From contig BSQZ01000022.1 of NCBI GenBank assembly GCA_033239005.1, positions 1,627,501-1,691,500 on the forward strand: DNA of 64,000 nt, written 5' to 3'. The notes below the pieces were generated by a model, which did no database searches, was not told the DNA's origin, and worked only from the letters and a program-made list of their open reading frames with translations. Positions within the stretch are counted from its first letter, which is position 1. The number at the start of each line of letters is the position of its first letter. The position numbers and the translations under genes were made by a program. The DNA is from Lamellibrachia satsuma. Taxonomy: Eukaryota > Annelida > Polychaeta > Sabellida > Siboglinidae. This document shows, piece by piece, positions 14,874 through 28,000 of the stretch.

Positions 14874-15224
14874 ATGGCTACAAAGGCAGGATCCAAAGTG
14901 GCCACATAAACGTATGTTGATACCTTAGATGTGTTCAGTAGGCAGTATTTGGAGAAATTACGATTCGTTGATGTAGATCCGTATGCGTTGCCAAATTCAG
15001 CATAGCCCAACAGTTAAGCAAGTTTTCCAGCATTGTCCTACCCAGACATAATAAATTATTTGATATTTACTAAGAGTTTCTACACCATGGAAGACACGAA
15101 GGCGTGGAAAAGCTTAGAGGCCTACAATCAGTTGACGTCTGGTTGGTTCAGCGATGTGGCGGTTTTCGTGGAAAAGGTGGGAGGACTGTGTGAAGAAAGA
15201 TTTGGCGGATTTGGGAGGTGAGTG
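14874..15224 (+). pseudogene. Fragment resembling N-terminus of SWIM/YqaJ-type transposon-associated proteins
   Basis: Reading + gives blocks RQYLEKLRFVDVDPYALP, then YPDIINYLIFTKSFYT, then KAWKSLEAYNQLTSGW. This series (Arg-x-x-Tyr-Leu-x-Lys-Leu, Asp-Pro-Tyr, Tyr-Pro-Asp-Ile, Lys-Ser-Leu-x-Ala-Tyr-Asn) is typical of the N-terminal part of large invertebrate protein families that often carry SWIM fingers and YqaJ-like nuclease domains. Two in-frame stops near 15004 and 15013 and an early stop after the first ATG (14874) break it, and no downstream domains are present. The family assignment is from memory; that it is broken is seen directly. Confidence 0.45.
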
Positions 15225-16076
15225 GAGAACAACAGCGAGGGGTAGAGGGAGTGGTGACAGGTGGTGGATACGGTAGTGAAGGGGAAGTTGACACCCAGTA
15301 TCGATGCCAATTAAGCTCAACCGAACTTCAGGGGTAAAGAGGAAAGAAACAACATAATACGTACGTAATGTATAATAAATACTATGTTCATGTCATGTGT
15401 GTGAACATGTAAGTGTGTGCATATGAAGAATATATTGGCCTCCTTTACCGCTTTTATTTTTTTATAATTCATTCAGATCTTTTAGCCAAATGCAATAAAA
15501 AGTATTTTCCAGTTTAATAGTTGAATAATAATAAATTATTTGCATCAAACCGACTATGATGGCGTCCAGAAGTTCCAATCATACCACTAAAATAATTATT
15601 TGCATAAACTAGCAAACAGAATTAATCTGGTAAAAAAAGGCCATGGCTACTCCCACCGTTGGCAGTGCACCGGCAGTCGTGTCTAATTACATTCTCACAG
15701 CAAATATAAATTGTACGTTCACAAAGCCATGCAATAGTTGTCATATGTAATAATTAAACAGATATGTGTAGTGATGCCGGTTTGTAATTCAAACTACGGC
15801 ACGAAAACATTCCAATTCCCCGTTATCGCGTACGTTAACACGGTATGGTTTGGTAATTTACCACTGGGCCGACCTATCTCTAACTAAGCGCCATCATATC
15901 ATTTATCATTGGGCCGAGTTGTCCGTGGGCCGAGTAGTCCAAGGTCCAACAATGCCAGTCATCGGAAGCGTCGCCCTCTGATGGCTTGTTTTGCATATAA
16001 AATTATCAAATTCGTAACAACTCTAGTAGGGGGCGCTGTACAGTTTACACACGTGTGCGGGTCAGCTTTCTGCAAA
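15225..16076 (+). other. Upstream region of RRP12
   Basis: Non-coding. It includes two ATTTGCAT octamers about 60 bp apart (near 15537 and 15597), repeated GGGCCGA motifs (near 15870-15935) and a TATA-like TATAAAA at 15996-16002, about 75 bp before the RRP12 start codon. The transcription start is not determinable by eye. Confidence 0.35.
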
Positions 16077-19000
16077 ATGGGAGGAAACATCCGACACAGA
16101 TTGAAGAATCAGAAGGGTAAACGATGGAAGAAAGGACACAGTAGCAGCAGTAATCCAGAATCGAAGAAATTCCGAGACGCAGCAAAAAACAGATTCTTTC
16201 ACCCTGACACTGGCAAGTACCGACGCGGGCGATAATAGAGGAACTTATATCAATCCGTGTCGTGCTATATCGTGTTTGCTAACTTGTTTGATCGACGGGC
16301 CATTTAGTTTTCTAGTTAGTACTCTGCTCTTAAGCGTAGGCACATTGGCAGGTCATTGTTGTTAACTACTCTCAATCTTGACATAATGTTTGAACACAGG
16401 CACTGTCGGAAAAAACAAACTCGGCAGACTTGATCGCCCCGTCGCCGTGGAAGTTGGATGGCAAAGCCAAAGCCAAGGCATACCATAGGCATAGCCTGGA
16501 ACGGGTGTAGGAAGTTTCGGCCCATAATGCGCCACCCAACGTCGCGACTGGTGAACCGTGAAGTGTTTTCGTTCGCATGGGCCAAACCATTCGTGTATGC
16601 AACCAGTGCCGAGCCAGTGGGCTCTGACTCTGTGGGCCGAAACGACTAACGAATTCTAACAGGCAAATGGTCTGCTCTTGTGTTGTAACATGTTAGCCAA
16701 TATTCCTAAGTACACGTGGTGCAACAACACAACACCTGATAGATTGAAAAGTTGAAAACTGAACCAATTTCTTTTTTAAATCTATTAACTACCGATACAT
16801 AATTTGCCAACACTACTACAAATAAAATCATGATACACATGCACCATATGGGCAAGCCATGATATATCACATCACACAATATATATATATAACAATAGGC
16901 AAGTTAGCTTGACATCTATCACCTGCAAAATTATGGAGACAATGAGAAAAGATGACGTGATGGGACACATGATGTGAAACAAGCTTTTGTCAGATTTGCA
17001 ACATGGTTTTATACATGGCCGATCATGTTCAGCGCAGCTGCTGGCAGCACTTGAAGAGTGCTCAAGAGCGCTTGAAGATGGAGACAACATTGATGTGATA
17101 TATTTAGATTTCGCCAAAGCCTTCGACATGGTCCCGCACTGCAGGCTACTGACCAAACTGGAAAAATATGGGATCAGCGGAGACATCCTCCTGTGGATAG
17201 AGGCAGTCCTCACTGGACGACACCAAAGAGTAAGGATCAAAGGCAGCACATCCTCTTGGGCACCGGTCTCTAGCGGAATACCACAGGGGAGCGTGCTGGG
17301 ACCAATACTATTTGTTATTTATATAATGTAAACGACATGCCCGAGATGGTGTCATATATGATGCATCTGTTTGCTGACAATATACAGACCAGATATACAG
17401 ATGGGTTGGCAAGCCAGAAGAACACGATGCACTCCAAGAGGATCTGTATCACCTGGAGAAATGGTCTGACACCTGGCAGCTCCATTTTAACTCAACAAAG
17501 TGCAAGGTAATGCATATCAGCAAGAACCAGACCCACCTGGACTACTCACTGAATAAAAATGACACAGGCTTACCTCTTGAGGTCACTGTCAATTAACGAG
17601 ACCTTGGAGTCCATGTGGATCCTGGTTTAATCTTCAACAAACATGTCGAACAGGCAGTTAACAAAGCAAACAGACTACTTGGACAGATCAGACGTGAGTA
17701 CACATACATGGATGGCAACAGTCTTGTGAAATTGTTCACCAGTCTGATCAGACCAATACTTGAATATGCTAATGTTACTTGGTCACCAATACTGAAACAT
17801 GATCAAGACCTTCTAGAAAATGTACATCGCAGAGCGACAAAACTGCTACCAAACATAAAACAACTAAGATATACTGACAGACTGAGAGCGCTAAAACTGC
17901 CAAGTCTATATTATCGCCGGGCACGTGGTGATACGATTGAAACATACAAATATATACATAGCCTCTACAACGTGGACCATATGCCACTTGAACTTGAAAC
18001 ACAAACAAATACTAAAAAAAAACTCAAGAAAGAGAGATGTACATATAGACAGCATCGGAACTTCTTTAGACACATAATTGTAAATCGATGGAACACTCTG
18101 TCGGAGACTGTAGTCTCAGCTCCTTCTCTAAGCTCCTTTAACCAGACTTGACAAGTACTGGTGCAACTACCAGTATGAGCAAAGCACATACTTCCCTCCT
18201 ATGCGTACAAACATACGTGAATATCGGCTAACAGGCTACTAGCCTAGAAGAGCCGTTCCGGGTAAGTGTAATACAACACAACAAATTGTTACTTTTATTC
18301 CTGGATATTTCCTTTAGACATTAATTTCTTCAGTTTGGGTCATTATTTTATTATGACAAGAACCCGTGAATGGGCCGAACCATCCAGCACCCCCGTGTAT
18401 CATCAAACAAACCATGACCTTCTACAAAATCCCAAACAACATCAATTTATGTTATTTCTCAGTTACAATCCAATTACTTTACATCACAAATTTCAAATAT
18501 ACATATTTTGTAAACATGTTATTGTATTGGACTTGCTATCACATATAATTAAACAAAATAAGCAGGACAGTACAACATAATGAGCAAATCCATCTCTGTG
18601 TGACTATGTTTCAACCCTATATACTTTAAAAATCGTAATTGGACTTTGGTAATTAAGAAAGAAAGTAAACCACAGTAATTATAATTGACCAAATGTTGTA
18701 ATTTACCTTAACTATGTTGCATCTTTCAGGATCCAGTGGGCTGACTGTAGAGGCACTCGCTAAACATGACGCGAAGGAAGGTGACAATGAAGATGTTGGG
18801 ATGTTGGATGCTCGGTCCGAGGGTCGTGGTACAGTGGGCGGTCGGACAATGTCCACATGGGCTAGCAACTGGACTGATTGTACAAACGCGACGTTTGGAC
18901 GTGTCCACCGGTACTGGTCGTCCAGTTCTGCGCTGCATAAAGAGGTAACACATGGATCTGTTGTGGTCTCCTCATACTGCCTGGGCTAGCTCTGACGTTG

Positions 19001-22000
19001 CTAAAGTCATAAAGAGGTAACACATGGATCTGTTGTGGTCTCCTCATACTGCCTGGGCTAGCTCTGACGTTGCTAAAGTCATAAAGAGGTAACACATGGA
19101 TCTGTTGTGGTCTCCTCATACTGCCTGGGCTAGCTCTGACGTTGCTAAAGTCATAAAGAGGTAACACATGGATCTGTTGTGGTCTCCTCATACTGCCTGG
19201 GCTAGCTCTGACGTTGCTAAAGTCCCTAATTTATTTTTAGTCAAGTACAAATAGATTTAGCAAAAAATTTAAAAAATGTAGTGTGCATCATGACAACAAC
19301 AAACAGTTACATGCTTTTTAATGAAAATGTACCGTGGCCAAATTGGCTCATGTGGTTAACTTTTGCTTAGCCAGATCCAATGCCATGTAGCATATGGCTC
19401 AAACGGCCACTGGTAGCACTAGCTTAGACTGCATAGTTGCTATTCTTCAGGTTTTGTTCAAGAAGAAACTTAGTTGTGAACTGCAGTTTTAATAGAAATA
19501 GACTCAAAAAGGCATGATTAAGACATCTTGTTAAGATTCTGTAATTTTTAGTTTGTAATTTGTACATATATTTACAAAAAATTTGCATCAAATTCAGATT
19601 GGCCTAATTCGAGAGGAAACCACTAGTCATGTAGGAAAGTCAACGTGTAGAAAAACTCATCAAAGGCAGTAATGTTGTTGATACATATTTTTAAGAAAGT
19701 GTCCATATGATTATAACTGTCACATTCAAAAGCATTTCTTTATAAAGACCATCTTCATATGTGTTCATGTTTAACCAAGATATTCTCAAGGTTTCAAATT
19801 ACTGTTTTGAAAAGACTTATTGCTTATGACGTCATCATTCAGTCATTGCATTGAAACTGGATACAACTAGCCCACTGGGATAGGGTAATATTGTTCTTGG
19901 ACTAGCTCATCTGACCATTTGCTGATCAACTGTAAAATAAGTCAATGTGTGTTGTAGATTCAATCTTTTTTTGTAGATTCTTGCCGTGTTGGCAGCGGTT
20001 ACTGAGGTCATCAAGAGTCAAGGGGGCAGTGAAACAGAAACAGAATACTTTGCTGCTTTGGTAAGGGATCATCTCAAATTGTTGTCAACAGATTATAAAG
20101 ATAATTAATTTAAAGCCACTGCATCAGGATAAGTTTGTCAGCCTCAGGGTTGCTTAATGGTAATTGTTTACACAGCTTTAAAACTGTTGAAGTTATGACA
20201 ATTCATGGTGATGTGCGTTAGACAAATTATGTGAAAAATTGATATGAGTGACACTGGTGTGGTTAAAACATTAGTTATTGTTTTATGATTATTTATTTGC
20301 TCTAGTAATTTGTTGAAGGTCTGGATTATAAGCATCCTGTGAAACATCACATTCATTGTTGATGCTGGCAATTGTTGTTATGATAAGATTTTTGGTTATC
20401 CCACAAATATGATAACACATTAGTGGCCCAGAGAAAAACTTGTGTATCGGGAGGTTTCTCTTCTTTCCCAGATGACTACCCTGGAGACAGTGGATGACGA
20501 GAGTTCAGTGGCTGCAGTGGCGTATCTACTGAGTCTTGTCATAAAGAGGTGAGTCTACTATACATTCCAACATGTAATCAGTCAGTGTACATATACTCCA
20601 TTGTCTTTGTTCCCAAAATATAAGCGCTTACTGTTGCTTTACCACCAGCATTGAGCCTGCATGAGTTTCCGACATCAACTGAAGATGTGCCTTTATGACA
20701 ACGCTGTTTTTGGGTTATCTGCCAAGGGTTCATGTATGCCAAAACCAAAGATGAGGATAAAAAGAAATTAGGTTTGTTTTGAAACTATCATTCTGAAGCT
20801 ACACATAATTGTAGGTTTGCACCATGTATTATAATAGTAATATATAAAATACTTCTGCTGTACTAAAATCCTCGTCAAGGTAATCAAAAGTATTCTCCTG
20901 CGAATTTCCTTCTCCGTGCTGCCGTCCCCGCAAACTGCTCCACCCAGATATACAAAGCTGTCTCGTTGATTCAGTTTCTTCCCGCCCAGTTTTATGTCAA
21001 GATCTTTTTTCTGCTGCCTGACCCAAAGCACCTCTGTCTTCTCTAGACTTACTCTCAGTCCATGTTTGCCAAAGATTTCCTTCCAACCTACCAACCACTC
21101 TTTAAGGTCTGCCTCACTGTCCGCTACTACTGCCAGGTCATCAGCGTATAGCAACTTGCGGAGAATGTCCCTTGTACTCGCTTTCTGCTGATCACCTCCA
21201 CTACTGCAATGAATAACAGTGGGCATAGGCCACTCCCCTGTCTCAGGCCGACGTCCACCCTGAATTCCTCCAATATTCCTGGTGCGCACACTACTCTACC
21301 TTTTGTCTCTTCATATGTGCCTTCGACCATCCTCACCTCCGCCTCTGGGGCACCTATCCACCTCAACGTGGCCATATCTCTCGGAACTGTGTTGTATGCC
21401 TTTTCTGGGTCTATGAATCCCAGAGCTATGTTCTCCTGTCCAGTCTCTTTTCCACCAGTTGTGTCAGAATGAACATCCCATCCGCCATACCTCTCCCTCT
21501 TCTGAAACCTTGTTGTTCTTCTCCCTTTTCACACCACTATCCTCCTTATCCTTCCATCTAGAATCATTCAAAACATGATTCAGCAACATGATACCTCGGT
21601 ATTTTCCAGGGTCGTGAGCATCTCCCTTTCTTTTCCATACAGGGACTATCAACCCCTTCCGCCACTCTTCTGGGATCTTCCCATCTCTCATGCAGGTATT
21701 TAACAATCACTTGTCCGCCTAACCCCAACACGTTCAGCCATCACCAGAATCTCCACTACCTGTCGTTCGTCAAAATGTTGTTATATTTCCTACATACTTA
21801 CCACTAACACTAACAGGGTGTGAGTTCCACAGAGTCAGTGCAGCAACTGAAAAAGCTCTAGTTCCAACATTTGTCTTGACACTAGGAATAAAAAGTAGGT
21901 TTGAATTAGATGGTCTGGGCTGTCTGGAGTGAGCAATGCTGGTGCTTTATGAAAGTGCTTAATAGGTAATTGTACAGATCTTAAACTAATGCGATATCAG

Positions 22001-25000
22001 ACAGGGAGCCAATGCAATGATTTAAGAAGTGGTACTGAGTGAGAGAAACGAGGAGACCTGGTATCTACGCTTGCCAAACAATTTTGTACACGCTGAAGTT
22101 TGAAGATGTCCTTGAGAGAAATATTATGATAAAGGAAATTGCAATAATCAAGTCTACTGTTAACAAGAGCAGTTGCAATAGTTTTGGCGACAGCAAAAGA
22201 CATATACCAGCAAATACAACGAAGGTCACGAATGTGATAAAAGCAGCAACGACAAGTTTATGAACTATGCTGTCTAAAATTTTAATTATTATCAAAGGTG
22301 ACTCCTAAATTCCGTGCTGAGACGGCCGGTGTGAAATTCTGGCTCAGCATAGGTGTCAGTGGAAAAAACAATCAAGTTTTGCTGCTTTTGTGTACATATA
22401 ATAATAAACTTTGTTTTATTTGCATGTAACTTTAATTTGTTGTCAGTCATCCAGTGGAATATATTCTGGAGACAATCCCTGTGGGACGCAATGGCTGTGT
22501 GGTAGAGTGTTGGACTCTCGGTCGAGGGGACCGGGGTTTGAAACCACCTGCAGCCCTTCCATGGGCAATTTCGTTCACCCCACTTTGCCTGTGTCTTTTG
22601 GAAGAGACACCAAAAGCCATTAGTCCTTCTTCTCCATCTCTCATGAGCCACTGCAGAAGCGTCCATGATGCGGCTCAATCAATTCTGCCATTTACCTCAC
22701 ACAAGAATAAGATTGAATGAAAGCCATTTATTATGCACACAACGTTGCATGTCGTGTTTCAGAGTACCACCGGTTGTGTTGAAAAGTCGTTTCTCAGACA
22801 TCTCATTGACGTTGCTGAACATCCTTGCCACGTACACTGACACCAATACGCCTGCACTTCTCAGATCCGTGGGTATTTTAATTGACGTTCTTCATCTATC
22901 TAGTATAATCTTAGTTGTCTAAGAGTTAATTGCATTTCAATATATATTACAATAACACTGAAATGTTTCAGTAATTTGATTTGAAATGAAAATGTTAATC
23001 ATTAATAACCTTCTCCACAGATGCTTATACATACTCTAAGCGCATATCATTTTTAACAAGACTGTTGTATAAAACAGCTGGCACCAGGTGGCAAGTGGAC
23101 AAGGAAGTCATTCGTTTATCTATATATAGTTGGCCCTAGACAGTTATATTGGTATTATCTATGTATAGTTGGCCCTAGACACTTATACTGGTATTATCTT
23201 TGTATAGTTGGCCCTAGACACTTATACTAGTATTATCTATGTATAGTTGGCCCTAGACACTTATACTGGTATTATCTATGCATAGTTGGCCCTAGACACT
23301 TATACTGGTATTATCTTTGTATAGTTGGCCCTAGACAGTTATATTGGTATTATCTATGCATAGTTGGCCCTAGACAGTTGTACTGGTATTTTCTATGTAT
23401 AGTTGGCCCTAGACACTTATACTGGTATTATCTTTGTATAGTTGGCCCTAGACACTTATACTAGTATTATCTATGTATAGTTGGCCCTAGACACTTATAC
23501 TGGTATTATCTATGCATAGTTGGCCCTAGACACTTATACTGGTATTATCTTTGTATAGTTGGCCCTAGACAGTTATATTGGTATTATCTATGCATAGTTG
23601 GCCCTAGACAGTTGTACTGGTATTATCTATGTATAGTTGGCCCTAGACATTTATACTGGTATTATTTATGCAGTCCTTTATTTAGTTTAAGATATGCCAG
23701 TTCCTATAATCAATAATTTTCTAATATAACGCTAATTAATCCAATGTTTTGAGATCATCACTTAGTGATGTGTACCAATGTCTACATTTCCACAGGTGAT
23801 CGTGTGTCTGGCACAGACCTTGCGAGTGCAGGAGCAAGCCATCTGGGTCAACTCGTCCACGCTCAACGTCTATGATGGTCTCCTCTCGTTTATTGTCCAC
23901 TCAAAGCCCAAGGTGGGTGGCGTGATCACAGTTTTTGTCTCAACCAGTGTTGGGACAGGTCTAGTTGGAATTAACTTAACTTGATCCCGAAATTGAAATA
24001 ATAAATACTTCCGCACAATTTTGGTGTTCAAAGAGACGAATCGAAATATATTTTTATTGGGATTTGACTTTTTCTAAAAAAAAATGTCATATACACAATA
24101 TAGACGTTTGTGGTATTATAAAAATTATGATCGTTCGTACTCATTTTTTTATTATTAATGTTGTTAGTGTCTTAATAGTGTACAAATAATAAGTTTGTTA
24201 ACCGTTTTTTTAACTAAAATAAACAAAGGATTCCTATAAATATGGTGGCAGTCATTACTTTACTTCCCACAGTAACCACCGTTTTAATTAATTATATGAA
24301 ATAATTGCATTAATAATTGTTAATTTGTGTCAGTAAGTATAACTGGTTTGCTAACATGATCACCTTATCTGAAACCAACATTTCAGACAAGGAAGGCGGC
24401 CCACTCTGCCGTTCGAGCCATTCTGAGAGGCAGTGACTTCATGACCCAGGAGGACGCCCCCACCCACCACCCCGCGGCCTCACACACCGCCAAGTACTGC
24501 ACTCAGCTGATAGAACAGAGTGGGGGTAAGAAGAATGGGGTGAAATCACAAAAGAAATATTCTTAAACTACATTTTTTTATGATATTCAGGGGTGAGATT
24601 TAGCAAGTCATGGAAGGTAGCCAATCGGGCTACCAACCTTGCAAAGTGAAGTAACCCGACAGCTCCTTAGGTAGCCCACTTGCTAATCAATACTTTGATG
24701 ATAGAAAGTAAATTAAATACTTTGAAGATAGAATATATGAACAACATCAAAACAGTTTTGAAACATGACATATGGCTGTCTGGTGATTTGTCCTGTGTTT
24801 ATTGTAGGCAAGTCTGACTCAACGTGCACTCTGCACACACTCACTTTGCTCAAGGACGTCCTGGGCATCTTCCCACAGGGGGCGCTCAAGTCAACCTGTG
24901 AGACAATACTGAAACTCCTCACTCTCTCTAGCGTTGTACGTTGACAACTACAGATAAGTTATAAGATAAATCGCTGGTTGGTTTGGTACATGTTTAGTGG

Positions 25001-28000
25001 CACCCTGACCTCATGATGTGTACTTAAATATGGTCAAATATTTGGGATCTTGATTGCACAATTTTTTTTCATTAGTCAAAACATCGTACCTGTTTTTGTA
25101 TTTATCACATAAATTGGTACTACACTCTGAAGGAACGGCAGATACAGATAAAAGCCTGTCGATTTGGATTTTGTTCTGACTAGTGAAATCATGAGTGAGA
25201 ATTTCTGTCATGACTGGTCTTGCAACTATTGTTGAAGCAATGTCATGCGTCTTTGCTGTTTTTCATTCACACACTATGAAATATCGGCTGATTACTGTTG
25301 CCATAGTCTCTTGAAACTACAACCAGTTCTTGTCTCTGATGCATAGTTTATATAAAATTAAATGACAGGATAGTGATTTTTACTGTTGTTTGGAGTATCG
25401 ATGATATCACAAGTAGACGTCTCCTTCCAGATGGTCACCTCGGTGTCGATGCAGACGCTCCACGGAATGTTTGCCATGCGTCCAAACGCAAAGAGTTTAC
25501 CGGCCGACCTCAACGCCCGCATCATCACTGTAAGTGATTCGGTAGTGTGCCTACTTCTTGGAAGTAATACTTCTTGGAAGTAATACTTCTTGGAAGTAAT
25601 ACTTCTTGGAAGTAATACTAATAAAGTTCTGATGATGTTGTTGAAGTTTGCAACTCTCTGTAATAAAGTTGCAAGTTTCTGTTAAGAGTTGCACAAATCA
25701 GAATTGTTTTGTGTGAATAATTCATGCATCTGGAAAGTTACAGAATATTTTGTGTTTCCATACATTGAGGGAAATATGCAGCCACAGTTGCATATGTATT
25801 TTATGCAAGCAAAAATGCATTAACGAATCAAATTCCTGATGCTAATTTATGCTAATTATGTTATAATTACCCCAAAAACAGAGATGCCAGTGGTGAAACA
25901 TCTTGAAACGTGAAATCAAACTGAGGAGGCAGGTTTAATTGAGTTACATGATATTACCAATGGGCAGTTTTGTGTTATAGATGTGAAGCACTTGGATTCT
26001 GTCTATGTAATTTCGATGTGATTCACTCCACGAATAATGAATAAATTAGACATTTGAGTGTTTAACTAAGAAAATGTAGAATGAGTTTAAATATGTTAAT
26101 AAATAAATAACAAATGGACCGTGTCATTAAAGTCACTGTCGCTAAGTTACTTAGCCATGTATCTATGTGCTGCAGGCATTGTATGACTACCAGCCGGGAG
26201 AGAGTGACCCCCAACCGACAGCAGCCTGGCTAGTCGTCATGGAGAAAGCACATGTCAACTTGGCATGGTCTGTCTCGTCTTCTATAGGGTGTTGTCTCTC
26301 GGACTGGGCCGTGTTAAGTCTTAGAAAATCAGTAACTTTGGCCAGATTGTTTTAATTTTAAATATGCAGTGATACGTAATTACACTAAGGATTTGTAAAG
26401 ACATTAAGTTTAGCGAGACAAGTGGCTTGTTGGCATGATGCCTGCCTTGGTCTGTAGTTTGTATTCTTTGTTAACGCTGAATACACGCCAGTAGCAAAAT
26501 AGACACAGTATACACCCTTCGTCAGCCTCTTTGATCAATGACCACCTTCCTTTGTCAACCGTTTTCTCTGATCGACTACAAACACTGTATTAATGACCCC
26601 TTGTCAACAACCACCTCTTGAAGGTGATTAATGATAGGGTAATTTTTTTATTTTGCTCTGGACAAATGTAAAAAAATTTAATGTCCAACATTTACCGTCG
26701 TCAGAACTTAATTCTGATATGCGTCCGATGCAACCATACTGTGGTCAGTTATTTTTTATTTATTACCATCACAAATATTTTTTGAAATCTATGAACATGT
26801 ACGAAATCTTTCTGCAACTGTGGTAACCACTGGGCTATATTAATATGAACTCTAATTCTAGCATTCATATTGGGATTTAGTTCCTTTTTCAGTTTAAGAG
26901 ATGATCAGTTTACAGGCATTGGGTATAACTGGGAATGTAATACAATTCATGAGATATCTTTTTGACAACATCATAATCCAAACTTTCTGCGATCATCATC
27001 AAGATTTGTTTCACCATAGACAGGAGTGTCATATTGTCTTGTTAAAAATTTTTCTGATGTATTGTATTGTTGACCATTTGTATTATTGTCTTGTTGACAG
27101 TTTGAGCAAGCCACTTTGTCTCTCTCATCTGCCTCGTCTCTTCTCCGTGTGTCTCAAATGTCTTCGGACGGAGAAGACGGGGGTGATGCTCGCAGCATCA
27201 AAGACACTCACAGTGAGTAGACATGCCATGTTTATCTCCTGCCTCCCTTACATTTTGTATCCATTAAGGCAACACTGGCAGCACAATTTATTAAAAATCT
27301 GAAACATTTTAGTATTTATTCAATAGAATGTTGCCGTATTCTGTTGCGTTCTTGAAGTAAAAATAACTTTCTGGATCTAAGGTTGTTTATTGCATAGCTT
27401 TCAGTCGCCAGTCATATGATACTGACAGTATACCACTGTTATGTTTACAAATCGATTTATAAAATGATAATTTCAAATAGTGGTATCGCTGTTTTCTCAA
27501 TCTAAAATCTACCTTTGTGAACATTTTATATAAAATATTTCCACTTTGAGTGGGATATTTCCAAATGGGGTGTGATGTTATCATTGTTATTTCCACAGGG
27601 GATGTGATGTCATTGTTATTTCCAGAGGGGATGTGATGTCATCGTTGGAAAACATAATAATCAACTGTCACCTTCAATTCACCTGACTGCTTACACAGTG
27701 CTGGTAGTGTCACGCTGATCTTATCATTCCCCCTTCCCAGGTGTTGCTGAGGGAATGTGTGGCGCCTGCCGTCACAGCCCAGCTCCACCAGGCTGTTCCC
27801 ACAGATCCCAGCATCCAGAAGATGTTCCGTGCCGTGGAGGGTGGACTGGGATATCAGTATCACGCATCCTGGGGCCTCGTTCTACAGGTCCTCGCTGTCT
27901 TCTTGGAGGTTTGTATGAAGCCTGACCAGCCCCAGCAATTTTGTGCTAATTTACTTAATTGTCCCTACTTTAATTTCATGGTGGCGATTTAGATTTTCAG

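Noticed and set aside
15909..16076. Possible N-terminal extension of RRP12 upstream of 16077
   Set aside because: The frame is open, but the upstream part has no similarity to the family, whereas the ATG at 16077 directly opens the conserved N-terminal block.
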